DNA from: Urbifossiella limnaea
GTDB lineage: Bacteria > Planctomycetota > Planctomycetia > Gemmatales > Gemmataceae
Reading direction: 5' to 3'
DNA length: 64,000 bases
Assembly (NCBI RefSeq): GCF_007747215.1
Contig: NZ_CP036273.1
Coordinates: forward strand, 4,634,322-4,698,321
Positions 26,201 through 38,777 of the stretch are shown here, piece after piece. Under the pieces are notes generated by a model, which worked only from the letters and a program-made list of their open reading frames with translations, had not been told where the DNA came from and ran no database searches. Position 1 is the stretch's first letter; each line of letters starts with the position of its first letter. The position numbers and the translations under genes are program-made.

Positions 26201-27112
26201 GCATCGTACGAGCAGGCGCGGGCCATTTACCAGAAGCTGGCCGACGCCAACCCGGCAGCAACCGAGTACCGAGGCGAATTGGCCCGATGCCATTCTTCGA
26301 TGGGCGTCGTGCTGTCACAGATGGGCAAACCGGCTGACGCCCTCACGGCGAACAAGCAGGCCCGGTCCATTTACCAAAAGCTGGCCGATGATCAGCCAGC
26401 CGTGGCAACATTCCAGGACGGCCTGCGTCGCACCCACAACAACATCGGCGCACTGCTGACAAATACAGGAAAGCCGGCGGAGGCGCTGGAAGCCTACCGC
26501 CGGGCGCTGACGATCGCGGAGAAACTTGCGGACGCCGAACCAACCTCCACGGGGCGGAAGGCGAACCTGGCCTGGGTTCAGAACAACATCGGCCGGGCCC
26601 TGGACCGCCAGAAGCGCTGGGCCGAGGCGTTCACCGCCCTCGACGCAGGCCTTGCGATTCACCAGCAGTTGGCCGAGTCGGACCCCGCCAACAAATCGTA
26701 CAGCCGGGCACTCGGCTGGAGTCACGGGTTCCGCGGCGGGGCCCGGGTCCGCGCCGGGCAACCGGCCGAAGCCGCCGCCGACCTGCGGAAGGCCCTCGAA
26801 CAGTGGGCCAGGCTGACAAGCGTAGACATCGAGACCCAGGTCGAGCAAGCCCGAGCGCTGGCGCTCCTGGCCGGACTGGGCGGGGATGCGAAGTCCGGCG
26901 TGACGGCGGCCGAGGCGACGGCGTTCGCCGATCAATCCGTCGCTGCTCTCGCGGCCGTCGTCCAGACCGGCTGGGCCCTTCCCAGCGAACTGAAGGAGCC
27001 GGACTTCGACGCGGTGCGCGGCCGGATAGACTTCCGGCGACTGTTCGCGGAAGTCGAAGCGAAGGTCCGGAAGTCACCCGAGACGGCCCCGCCCCCGCGA
27101 GAGAAGAAGTGA
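23238..27112 (+). pseudogene. Ser/Thr protein kinase with TPR repeats (module A), one-base frameshift
   Basis: The start ATG at 23238 follows GGAGG. Residues about 115-380 form the kinase: GRYTLVEVIGEGGMGSVYLA (P-loop), VALKLIKTG (Lys), GIIHRDLKPGNVL, KVIDFGVAK, then GTPAYMSPEQAD in the next frame. Compared with the close paralogue at 30546-35348, one base is missing at about 24078-24083 (GACACCAGGCGATC here against GACACCGGCGCGATC), shifting the frame in the activation loop. Restoring it gives 1291 residues. After the kinase come a transmembrane helix (IAGIAVAVALVVGVVAVVTV), a heptad coiled coil built of ELAKEQAKVEARNK units, and about a dozen 40-42-residue TPR units (LNNIGAVLTNTGKWTEALQA... 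IRQKLADANP). It is either a recent pseudogene or a sequencing error, since both halves are otherwise intact. Confidence 0.85.
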
Positions 27113-27186
27113 CCGGCGGGGCATCCGGGGACGGGAGGCACGATCCCACGGGGGCGGCCGGGGCGTGCGTCGATGAGAGCCAGAAC

Positions 27187-27657
27187 ATGGCGGTGTTCCG
27201 GCTCGCCCTGACCGAGGACGAGCAGCGGGTGGTGAACGCGGAACGGGACTCCCACCCGGACGCCCACGTCCGTCGGAAGATGCTCGTCGCGTGGCTCTTG
27301 CGCTGTGGCCTGACGCGGGCGAAAGCCGCCGAGATCGCCGGCCTCAGCCGTCCGACCGTCCAGCGGTACGTCGCGGCCGTCCGCACCGGCGGACTGGACG
27401 GACTGCGGTGGTGGGGCGTCCGGGGTCCGGTCGGCGACCTCGTCGCTCACACCACCGCCATCCGCGAGGCACTCACCGCCCGACCCGTGCGGACGGCAGC
27501 CGAAGCCACGGAGCAACTCGAACACCGGACCGGGCTCAAGCGGCAACCGACCCAGGTCCGGACGTTTCTGAAGGCGGAACCGGGGTTCGGCTGGCGACGC
27601 ACCCGCGTGATCCCGTGCCCGCCCAAGACGGACCTGCCCGACCACATCCGGGAGTAG
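27187..27657 (+). pseudogene. IS630-type transposase, N-terminal fragment
   Basis: 157 codons. Encodes FRLALTEDEQRVVNAERDSH then a helix-turn-helix (GLTRAKAAEIAGLSRPTVQRYVAAVRTGGLDGL) and the second winged-helix region (HTTAIREALTARPVRTAAEATEQLEHRTGLKRQPTQVRTFLKA), as in IS630 transposases. An in-frame TAG at 27655-27657 ends it, and family-like residues (KQYRETRLQ) continue for a few codons until the 3' end of a group II intron at about 27688. The DDE domain is missing. Confidence 0.75.
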
Positions 27658-27725
27658 AAGCAGTACCGGGAGACCCGGTTGCAGCGGTCGCGGTAGGGAC
27701 GGCCCTTTCGGGCCGCCCCCCGCAC

Positions 27726-27759
27726 AGATCCGGACGAGCGGAATTACCGCATCCGGCTC
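27726..27759 (-). ncRNA. Group II intron domain V
   Basis: The reverse strand reads GAGCCGGATGCGG, a TAATT-type loop, then CCGCTCGTCCGGATC, a 34-nt hairpin with the catalytic AGC triad at its base and a two-nucleotide bulge, as expected for domain V. A GC-rich hairpin with a GAAA loop (domain VI) follows at about 27694-27722. Confidence 0.8.
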
Positions 27760-29571
27760 TTACCTCGGGTGCTTGGCGTCGAACCGCACGTTCGGATAGG
27801 GATGCTGGATCTTGGGTCGCGGAACGAAGAAGGCAATCAGCGGGCGGAACCGCTCCCAGTTCATTCGGCCCTTCTGGCCTCGGCGTCGTAACGCCTGAAG
27901 CCAGTGTCGGACCGCCTGTTCCCGGAACGCGGCCAGACTCGCCATGTTGCCCGGGACGGCATGGTAGGCGAAGTACCCCCGCACCACCCGGCCCAACCAC
28001 TGGCCTTGCCGACCGAGGGGAGCGTGGCGGTGCTTCCGCAACGTCTCGCCGACCTCCGTCAGCTTGGCTCGTAGTCGCTTCTTCGCCGTCGTCCGTCGCA
28101 CGATGAACCCCTCCTTCCCGTGCTTCCGCACCCAGCGGTGCGTGAAACCCAGGAAGTCGAACGATTCCCGCCGCCCTTCCCCCCGCTCCCATCGCCGCCA
28201 AGCCGCGAGCCGGCTGAACTCGATGAGCCGCGTCTTCTCGGGGTGCAGGCGAAGGCCGAACGTCTCCAACCGTTCCCGGAGTTCGCCCAGGAACTGTTCG
28301 GCCTCGTGACGATGCTGAAACCCCAGGACGAAATCGTCCGCGTATCGGACGATGAGGACATCGCCCTTCGCGTTCCTCTTCCGCCACTGGTTGACCCACA
28401 GGTCCAGAACGTAGTGCAGGTACACGTTCGCGAGGAATGGTGAAATCACCGAACCCTGCGGCGTTCCGACCTCCGTCTTGGTCCACTGACCGTCCTCGGA
28501 CACACCCGCCCTCAGCCATTTCCGGATCAGGCGGAGCATCCGACGATCGGCGACCCGGTGCTCGACGAACTTCCACAGCCATTCATGGCTCACGGCATCG
28601 AAGAACCCTTGAATGTCTGCGTCGATCACCCAGTTCACCTTCTTCCGCATCAGCCCCACCCAGAGCGCGTCCAGCGCGTCATGCGGGCCGCGCCCGGGGC
28701 GGAACCCATACGACAGGCCCAGGAAGTCAACCTCCCAGATCGCCCCGAGAACTTTCGCCACGGCCTGTTGGACCACCTTGTCCTCCAACGCCGCGACGCC
28801 CAGCGGTCGCATCCGCCCGTCGGCCTTCGGGATGAAGACACGCCGGGACGGCAACGCCCGATAGGTTCCCGCGTGGACCCGCCGGTGCAGGTCCACGACA
28901 CGATCTTCGAGGTCGGCTTCGTACCGCTCCCACGTCACCCCGTCGATACCCGGAGCCGCCCCGCGCTTGAGCGCGAAGAAACTCTCGAACAGCGGCGGGA
29001 TGGTGATGTGGTGCAGTAAGGCAGTGAACCTCGCCTTCTTATCCTTGCGCGCGACTTCACGCACACGTCCCAGATCCGTCGATGCGAGACCCCGGCTCTG
29101 CGTCCGGCTCGCAGTTTCACTGGTCGTGTTCCCCTCGGCGGGTGGCCTTCCCTCCCCCGTCTCCGCCGGCGGCAAGAGCCCACCCTTGTTCGACGAGTTC
29201 TTCGGTACTACGCCGCCCTCCGACTTCCCAACCCCGTGCGCGCCAGAGGTGCGGCTTGTGGCCTTTTCTGGCCGACCCGCGATGCCCGATGCGGGTGGGG
29301 CTGGGATCTCCCGGTTCCCGTGCGAGGAGTTTCCACGCGTGTACAGGGTCTCCGACTGCGCGGGGTCCGACAGCGGCTCGCCTGTGACGTCGCCGTCGGT
29401 GTGGCCTTCCGCCTCAGCTAACGGCGTCGGCACCCCGGAGGACCTGATTTCGCAGCTCGATGGCTGACCCGCGTGTGCCCCTGTCAACGCTTCGCCGACG
29501 GCCTTGCGGCCGTCCACGCATGACTCGGGGTCGGGGTGGCTGGCTGGGCCTTCCCCGTGCGACTCTTCCAT
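27760..29571 (-). CDS. ltrA: Group II intron reverse transcriptase/maturase
   Basis: The frame is open for 603 codons, but recognisable similarity begins only at about residue 165 (LASTDLGRVREVARKDKKAR); the first part overlaps intron RNA domains and is probably partly non-coding, so the true start may be internal. RT blocks in order: FALKRGAAPGIDGVTWERY, RRVFIPKADGRMRPLG, LSYGFRPGRGPHDALDAL, VNWVIDADIQGFFDAV, VGTPQGSVISPFLANVYLH, VRYADDFVLGF (catalytic YADD). The maturase/X region follows (DFLGFTHRWVRKHGKEGF...AKKRLRAKLTEVGETL). There is no HNH endonuclease domain at the end (RPKIQHPYPNVRFDAKHPR). It assists splicing and retrohoming of its own intron. Confidence 0.93.
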   Translation of the reverse strand: MEESHGEGPASHPDPESCVDGRKAVGEALTGAHAGQPSSCEIRSSGVPTPLAEAEGHTDGDVTGEPLSDPAQSETLYTRGNSSHGNREIPAPPASGIAGRPEKATSRTSGAHGVGKSEGGVVPKNSSNKGGLLPPAETGEGRPPAEGNTTSETASRTQSRGLASTDLGRVREVARKDKKARFTALLHHITIPPLFESFFALKRGAAPGIDGVTWERYEADLEDRVVDLHRRVHAGTYRALPSRRVFIPKADGRMRPLGVAALEDKVVQQAVAKVLGAIWEVDFLGLSYGFRPGRGPHDALDALWVGLMRKKVNWVIDADIQGFFDAVSHEWLWKFVEHRVADRRMLRLIRKWLRAGVSEDGQWTKTEVGTPQGSVISPFLANVYLHYVLDLWVNQWRKRNAKGDVLIVRYADDFVLGFQHRHEAEQFLGELRERLETFGLRLHPEKTRLIEFSRLAAWRRWERGEGRRESFDFLGFTHRWVRKHGKEGFIVRRTTAKKRLRAKLTEVGETLRKHRHAPLGRQGQWLGRVVRGYFAYHAVPGNMASLAAFREQAVRHWLQALRRRGQKGRMNWERFRPLIAFFVPRPKIQHPYPNVRFDAKHPR

Positions 29572-29605
29572 TCGCGACTCCTCGCCGGTTTAACCGGCGC
29601 ACTAC

Positions 29606-29714
29606 CTGTCCGGTGAATTGACGCCTTCCGCCGTCCGGTAGTCTGGGAGTTTTCCCCGAGGGAGAACTCCGGCATGTCCACACACCGCCCCGAGAAGGTC
29701 CGCGCCTGGCGGGC
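29606..29714 (+). pseudogene. IS66 left end with first codons of tnpA
   Basis: From TGTCCGGTGAATTGACGCC the sequence is nearly identical to the IS66 left end at 2620-2730, including the tnpA start (MSTHRPEKVRAWRA). It stops at 29714, where the tyrosine recombinase fragment begins. It is a scrap of an IS66 element related to the one at 2620. Confidence 0.85.
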
Positions 29715-30104
29715 CAACCCGGCGGCATCCCGGAGGTGGGTGTCGTAGGCGGCGACAACCCGCTCGATCCGGGCCGGGGCCGGCGCGGGCCGTGGCGGAA
29801 CGAGGCCGCGATCCCGGAGGTGGCGGAGCAGGTGGTGTCCAGCGGACCGGGCGTTGCACCTGAGTCGCCGGAGCGGCGGGCGGGTGGCGAATCGCCGCAC
29901 GTCGGCGTCGGTGAGCGTGGTCAGCGACCGGTGGTGCCGCCGCAGCCAGCGGCCGAACAGTTCGGCCTCCCGGAGGTAGAACTGGACGGTGAGTCTGGCG
30001 TACCCGCAACGATGGAGGGCCGCGAGGAACGATCCGAGCCAGTCGGCATCCGGGCTGGCACGGAGCCGCCTGGCGACTCGCGGGCAGAAGCATCGGTCGA
30101 ACAT
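29712..30104 (-). pseudogene. Tyrosine recombinase, N-terminal fragment (copy A)
   Basis: The reverse strand from ATG at 30102-30104 reads MFDRCFCPRVARRLRASPDA and continues to THLRDAAGLA, identical to the first 130 or so residues of the recombinase at 60079. It is cut at 29712 by an IS66 end. Only the N-terminal SAM-like arm-binding/core-binding part remains, so it is inactive. Confidence 0.88.
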
Positions 30105-30242
30105 GACGAACTCTCCGAACGGGAATTGGGTCGGGGAGCTGTCAGAATTATGCGGAGTTCGGAAACAGGCAGTGAAGGCCATGACGTGGGGGACGCGGAA
30201 CCGACTACCGGCAACTCCGCATAGCGCGGGACTGGGCATAGC

Positions 30243-30272
30243 CGCGGCTATGCGGAGCTCCGCATAGCCGCG
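30243..30272. repeat. Perfect 30-bp palindrome upstream of recombinase fragment (copy A)
   Basis: Each half is CGCGGCTATGCGGAG and its complement, meeting at a central GAGCTC. The TATGCGGAG core recurs singly at 30214-30223 (reverse) and 30148-30156. Identical to the palindrome at 59911-59940. Confidence 0.85.
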
Positions 30273-30274
30273 CC

Positions 30275-30478
30275 AACTGGCTGCATGTCGGTGGAGATCG
30301 TGGGTTGAAGACCGCATCCGTGCTGCTCAGCGTCTGCGCCACTGCGACCCGGCATCGCCTCGACCCGTGGTCGTACCTCCGCGACGTACTCAATCGACTC
30401 GCCGGCCGGTCCGCCTGCGTTGACGTGGGCGGTCTCCTGCCCGATGTAAGGGCTGTCCGTCAAGCCCGTACCGCGTGA
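30275..30478 (+). pseudogene. IS66 tnpC, C-terminal fragment
   Basis: Reads NWLHVGGDRGLKTASVLLSV then CATATRHRLDPWSYLRDVLN, RLAGRS...GGLLPDVRA and stops at 30476-30478. This is the IS66_C region (NWLxxGGxxGG...A...LDPxxYLRDVL). The upstream part of the gene is replaced by the palindrome and recombinase fragment. Confidence 0.82.
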
Positions 30479-30545
30479 CGCCTGGCCACTCTCCGCGTCC
30501 GGTGCCCTTCGCCGTTGGTCAAGGGCTTCGAGATTGTGATCCCAG

Positions 30546-35348
<4,803 letters not shown>

Positions 35349-35403
35349 GGCGGCCTCCGGGTTCGCGCGACGATCATATCGCGGAAACGGCCCCGGATTC
35401 GTC
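35349..35403 (-). promoter_or_regulatory. Conserved spacer between ECF gene B and its kinase
   Basis: The reverse strand reads TGAGACGAATCCGGGGCCG then TTTCCGCGATATGATCGTCG and GGAGG, almost identical to 23183-23237. The conservation between paralogous loci whose 3' domains differ suggests a functional promoter or translational signal rather than chance. Confidence 0.45.
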
Positions 35404-35979
35404 TCACCGTTTTCCGGATTTCTGTTCCGACCGCCCGAGTGCGTCGCGGAGCCAGGCCCGGGCGAACGCCCAGTCGCGGTAGGCCGACGCCCGTGACAAC
35501 CCGAGCAGTTCGGCCGCGTCCTCGACTGAGGCACCGCCGTACACCTTCAGCCGCACGATCTCGGCGGCACCGGGGTCGAGGGTGGCGAGTCGCTCCAGGG
35601 CGTCGTCGACCTGAACCCAGTCGGTCGGATCGTCGGCGGGCGATGCGAGGTCGTCGATCGGGACGCGGGCGCCGCCCCCGCCGCGTTTCTCGGCCCGGAC
35701 CCGGCGGGCGTGATCGACCAGGATGCGGCGCATGGCCTCGGCGGCGGCGGCGACGAACTGCCGGCGGTGCTCCAACGTCGGCCGGTTCTCCCCGCCGATC
35801 AGCCGTATGTACGCCTCATGCACGAGAGCGGTGGCGTCGAGGGTGTGGCCGGGGGCTTCGGCCGCCATGCGGGCGGCCGCGAGCCGCCGCAACTCGTCGT
35901 ACACGAGTGGGAGCAACTCCGCGGCGGCCTGCCGATCACCGGCTTGGGCGGCTTCCAGGAGACGGGTCACATCGCACAT
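35404..35979 (-). CDS. ECF sigma factor, planctomycete type (module B)
   Basis: 191 residues, very similar to module A's factor: TRLLEAAQAGDRQAAAELLP, TLDATALVHEAYIRLIGGEN, AMRRILVDHARRVRAEKRGG, then region 4 DDALERLATLDPGAAEIVRL and VEDAAELLGLSRASAYRDWA. The start ATG at 35977-35979 lacks a ribosome site and follows the conserved 78-nt leader. The kinase-WD40 gene lies 55 bp downstream. The differences from module A are scattered substitutions, so the modules diverged by duplication some time ago. Confidence 0.95.
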   Translation of the reverse strand: MCDVTRLLEAAQAGDRQAAAELLPLVYDELRRLAAARMAAEAPGHTLDATALVHEAYIRLIGGENRPTLEHRRQFVAAAAEAMRRILVDHARRVRAEKRGGGGARVPIDDLASPADDPTDWVQVDDALERLATLDPGAAEIVRLKVYGGASVEDAAELLGLSRASAYRDWAFARAWLRDALGRSEQKSGKR

Positions 35980-36057
35980 TCAGCCGAGTGTAACCGCGGG
36001 GTGGCGATGGGACGACTCGAAAGCGACGGGGTGGCCATCAGCAGCGTCACCGGACGG
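35980..36057 (-). promoter_or_regulatory. Conserved 78-nt leader of ECF gene B
   Basis: On the reverse strand it begins CCGTCCGGTGACGCTGCTGA and contains TGGCC, TTTCGAGTCGTCCCATCG and CGCGGTTACACTCGGCTGA immediately before the ATG. Every block is at the same distance from the ATG as in modules A and C. The putative -10 is TACACT. Confidence 0.7.
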
Positions 36058-36129
36058 GTATGCAGTATCAGCACTCCCACAGGTCCAGGGTGCATCATGA
36101 CGGATAGCACCCGGGCGAATGCCAAGCGA

Positions 36130-36384
36130 TCAGGTTCGCGGGCGGTCATCCCCGCAGGTTGGCAGAAGTGGGTGGCTCGCGCAAGGTCCCGCCGCGTCGT
36201 CAGCCTGCGGCATCTCGGGCGGAACTGCGACGCGGTCCCACCACTGGTGTGAGCAGGAGCGGCACCGGTACTTGGTGTCGACGTACTTCCCCTCCGCCTC
36301 CTCGACCGTCTTTCTGGCGCGGAACAGGTAGCTCGCGGCCTGACACTTCGGGCAGCACCGCTTGGGGCGATCGGGCGGCGTCAT
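36130..36384 (-). CDS. Small zinc-ribbon protein
   Basis: 84 residues. The N-terminal half is a CxxC...CxxC zinc ribbon (RCCPKCQAASYLFRARKTVE then YRCRSCSHQWWDR), resembling ribbons of small nucleic-acid-binding or transposon-associated proteins. The C-terminal tail has no clear structure. No strong ribosome site. It stands between the module B leader and another small reverse-strand gene. Function unknown. Confidence 0.55.
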   Translation of the reverse strand: MTPPDRPKRCCPKCQAASYLFRARKTVEEAEGKYVDTKYRCRSCSHQWWDRVAVPPEMPQADDAAGPCASHPLLPTCGDDRPRT

Positions 36385-36449
36385 CCAGTCCGGCTCCGGG
36401 GGTGGTAGACCCGGGAATATCGGCGGACTGGGTAAGCGGCTTGAGCAGC

Positions 36450-36692
36450 CTACTCCTCATCGGGTCCGAGGTCGGGCTCCATCTCGGTGCAGGCGATCAT
36501 GTTCGCGGTGTCGTTGAAGTAGACCAGCACCTCGGTGCGGTCCGCATCCCGTCCCGAGTACATCCCGCCTTTGTCCTTCTTGAACGTGACTCGGGCAGCC
36601 CTGGTGAAGGCCGGACCGTGCTTGACAGACGGGCTCAACTCGGCCTTCGGGTGCTTCGCCCACAACTCCGCCACTGCCTCCGCGAACGTCAT
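36450..36692 (-). CDS. Small conserved-looking protein of unknown function
   Basis: 80 residues from ATG at 36690-36692: MTFAEAVAELWAKHPKAELS, then HGPAFTRAARVTFKKDKGGM, YSGRDADRTEVLVYFNDTAN and an acidic end (EMEPDLGPDEE). Upstream GGAGGCGGTTGGCG gives a good ribosome site. A longer in-frame extension to 36854 lacks one. Mixed alpha/beta composition; no motif recognised; probably cytoplasmic. Confidence 0.6.
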   Translation of the reverse strand: MTFAEAVAELWAKHPKAELSPSVKHGPAFTRAARVTFKKDKGGMYSGRDADRTEVLVYFNDTANMIACTEMEPDLGPDEE

Positions 36693-36899
36693 CGCCAACC
36701 GCCTCCAAAGACATGGGAACGGAAGAGGTATGCGCCCGGGAACTGGCTGGCAAGCGATCGCGCCGTCGAAGAGCATCCACCGGCCGCGAAGCAGGGGCAA
36801 CGCCCTTCTCAGCGCGGCCAGGCTTACCCACATTTCGCACAGTGCGTGGGTCATTCTGCGTCAGTGCAGGTCGGGCTTGAAAGGCGGTCTGCAGCCCTG

Positions 36900-36950
36900 A
36901 AAAAGCGACAACCCCGCCGGCCGACCCGTAGGTCGATCGACGGGGTGTCA
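36900..36950 (-). terminator. Intrinsic terminator downstream of csrA
   Basis: On the reverse strand GACACCCCG pairs with CGGGGTTGTC around an inner stem CGACC-TACG-GGTCG, followed by GCTTTTT. The hairpin lies about 70 bp after the csrA stop. Confidence 0.75.
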
Positions 36951-37021
36951 CCGGACGTCCGTGCCCGCGCCGGCCTTCCTTGGCCGAGTGGCCAGGAAAA
37001 TAGGCGGGGTCCGGGTGGGCG

Positions 37022-37216
37022 TCAACCGCAGACGAGGACGGCGGCGTCGGCCTCCTCGGCCGCGATACGTGCAGCGACCTCGGCACGGTCGACTTTTACG
37101 TGGGAGGGGGCGGAGATCCCGAGTTTCACGCGGCCGTCGCCGATCGACGTCACGGTGATGCGGATCTCGCCGTCGATGACGATTTCCTGGCCGGTCTTGC
37201 GGGTGAGCACGAGCAT
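37022..37216 (-). CDS. csrA: Carbon storage regulator CsrA
   Basis: 64 residues, a normal length for CsrA. MLVLTRKTGQEIVIDGEIRI then TVTSIGDGRVKLGISAPSHV and KVDRAEVAARIAAEE contain the strand order and the RNA-contacting residues (Leu-Thr-Arg near the N-terminus and VxRxE at the end of strand 5). The ATG at 37214-37216 is preceded by GAGGCAGCCG. CsrA binds GGA-containing hairpins in mRNA leaders and controls translation or stability. A terminator follows, so it is probably monocistronic. No FliW gene or sRNA antagonist was noticed nearby. Confidence 0.93.
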   Translation of the reverse strand: MLVLTRKTGQEIVIDGEIRITVTSIGDGRVKLGISAPSHVKVDRAEVAARIAAEEADAAVLVCG

Positions 37217-37684
37217 CGGCTGCCTCGTCCGTGAGGGTCGGAGTTGTCTTCTGCCGGAGTTTCAGCAACCGCCGCGCCGGATTGATTAAAGTTGCCCGGG
37301 GTGTGCTGCCGACAGCCGGTGATCCACCCTGGAACAGAAACTCCCCACCGTACTGTCGCCGATTTTCGCTCAAGTCGCCAGGTCGGTAGGACGACGCCCG
37401 CGGGAATGTCGACACCGGGCCGAGGGCCACCGGCACATGGAAACGACCCGCACCCGCACCGCGGGACGGGAACCACAGGAACGCGGTCGAGATGGTGCTG
37501 CGCCTCCACCGGCACCGCGTCTGGGTGATCCGGGCCAGCAGGTTGGTTGTCGCCGTCTCCGCCATGGGGCTCCCGACCGCTTTGTGTGGGGCCTTTCGAT
37601 CCAGTTCCAATGTCGCCTATCGGCGACCCAGGTGGGCTGACGGTTGACGGTGTGAGAGGTCCGGGCGGGCCGGTCTGCGGGAGT
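37217..37684. other. Non-coding region upstream of csrA
   Basis: No gene is supported on either strand. It presumably holds the csrA promoter, but no box pair was convincing. It leads into the inverted-repeat array at 37685. Confidence 0.4.
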
Positions 37685-37960
37685 AGTGTCGACGCAGTGT
37701 CGAGTCCCGATTCGACACTGTCTTCCGACCGAACAGATTCAGGAGTAAGGATTTATGATACGCGGGTGGTGCAGTGTCGAGTGTCGAGTGCGGTGGTGAA
37801 GCATCCGGCGGTGGTTCGTCAGACTCCTCCGAATGATGTGATCGTTCGGCCCCTTGCGACACTCGACACTGCGGGGTTCTCGGTCCGTAACATCTGACAC
37901 CTATGTCACTTGCGTCCTCGAGAAGTGTCACAATCCGACTCGACACTGAGTCGACACTGT
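37685..37960. repeat. Inverted-repeat array 1 (core CAGTGTCGAG)
   Basis: The heptamer GTGTCGA or its complement TCGACAC occurs at least eight times in 276 bp. A short hairpin has perfect 9-bp arms (CAGTGTCGA at 37696-37704 against TCGACACTG at 37712-37720). A larger one has 16-bp perfect arms GCAGTGTCGAGTGTCG (37771-37786) and CGACACTCGACACTGC (37857-37872) around 70 nt. A further cluster is at 37940-37960. There is no gene inside. Confidence 0.75.
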
Positions 37961-38150
37961 GAGGTTGGTGGCCGACGTCTCGGGCCACAGCGACCCGCCG
38001 TAGTCCCTGTCCCCAGGGCAACCCCGCCTCGCCGCTGACCACCTGAATCCGCCAGCTCCGGCTGTCAGCATCACTGGGGACGAGCAGCATCCGGCCCCGC
38101 CGGCCGCCACGTCGCCGACCGGCCCAGCATGCACACGTCGGAGACACAGC

Positions 38151-38777
38151 ATGTGCGTCACGCTGACGGCGGCCATGATCGTACCGGCGGCGAGGGAGGC
38201 GTTTGCCGCTGCATTGCCGCGAGTTCAGGCGGTCGCCCGGTTTACCACCCGCCGGGTGCCGTGCCCGGACGCCCGCGAGGAACTGGCGGCCGAGGCCGTG
38301 GCCCTCGCCTGGCGCTGCTACGTCGCCCTGCTGCGTCGGGGGAAAGACCCGGCCGGCTTCGTCACCACCATCGCCCGGCGCGCGGCCCAGGCGGCGCTGG
38401 CCGGCCGGCGGGTGTGCGGGGCGGAGAAGGTCCGCGACGCCCTCTCGCCGCTCGCCCGGCTCCGCGGCCGGGTGCGGATGGATCGGATCGGCGACCGGGT
38501 GCCAGGTCGGCGCCGGTGTTCCGGGGAGGCGGTGGCGGCAGAACTGGTGGCGGCCGACCCGCGGGTGAAGGTCCCCGACCAGGCCGCCTTCCGGGTCGAC
38601 TTCCCCCGGTTCCGCGGCGGCCTACCGCCGGCGAAGCGGGAGGCCCTGGACCTACTGGCGGCGGGGTGGGGGACGGGGGCGGCGGCCGCCCGCCTCGGCG
38701 TCTCCGCGGGGCGGGTCAGCCAGCTCCGCCGCGAGCTGGCGGAGAAGTGGGAGGCGTTCCACGACGAGCCCTCCTGA
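38151..38777 (+). CDS. Sigma-70-like/HTH protein of planctomycete type
   Basis: 208 residues from ATG at 38151; ATG at 38175 (MIVPAAREAFAAALPRVQAV) is an alternative start. The N-terminal part CPDAREELAAEAVALAWRCY with RRGKDPAGFVTTIARRAAQA resembles ECF region 2, and the C-terminal part LPPAKREALDLLAAGWGTGA then AAARLGVSAGRVSQLRRELA resembles region 4 helix-turn-helix. The middle (ALSPLARLRGRVRMDRIGDR...) is not like a normal ECF linker, so it may be a degenerate sigma factor or a DNA-binding regulator. An IS630 element is inserted exactly at its TGA stop codon. It lies between two inverted-repeat arrays. Confidence 0.65.
   Translation: MCVTLTAAMIVPAAREAFAAALPRVQAVARFTTRRVPCPDAREELAAEAVALAWRCYVALLRRGKDPAGFVTTIARRAAQAALAGRRVCGAEKVRDALSPLARLRGRVRMDRIGDRVPGRRRCSGEAVAAELVAADPRVKVPDQAAFRVDFPRFRGGLPPAKREALDLLAAGWGTGAAAARLGVSAGRVSQLRRELAEKWEAFHDEPS

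Larger units (their letters stand above)
27688..29602 (-). mobile_element. Group II intron (about 1.9 kb)
   Basis: On the reverse strand the intron starts GTGCGCCGG at 29602, the usual 5' GUGYG end, and finishes shortly after a domain V/VI region, at about 27687-27694 (a terminal AC is present at either TAC 27693 or GAC 27687). It encodes a reverse transcriptase/maturase. Its 5' flank is an IS66 left end and its 3' flank is antisense IS630 transposase, so the two exons come from unrelated elements. Confidence 0.85.
29712..30378. repeat. Long inverted repeat, copy A (667 bp)
   Basis: This segment is the reverse complement of 59805-60471 (coordinates sum to 90183 throughout), apparently without mismatch. 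It spans the recombinase 5' part, its palindromic upstream region and part of an IS66 tnpC 3' end. It can serve as a site for inversion of the roughly 29 kb between the copies. Confidence 0.85.

Noticed and set aside
29715-30540. Forward-strand proteins opposite the recombinase fragment
   Set aside because: They are complementary-frame artefacts; the same artefacts appear at the inverted copy near 59876-61203.
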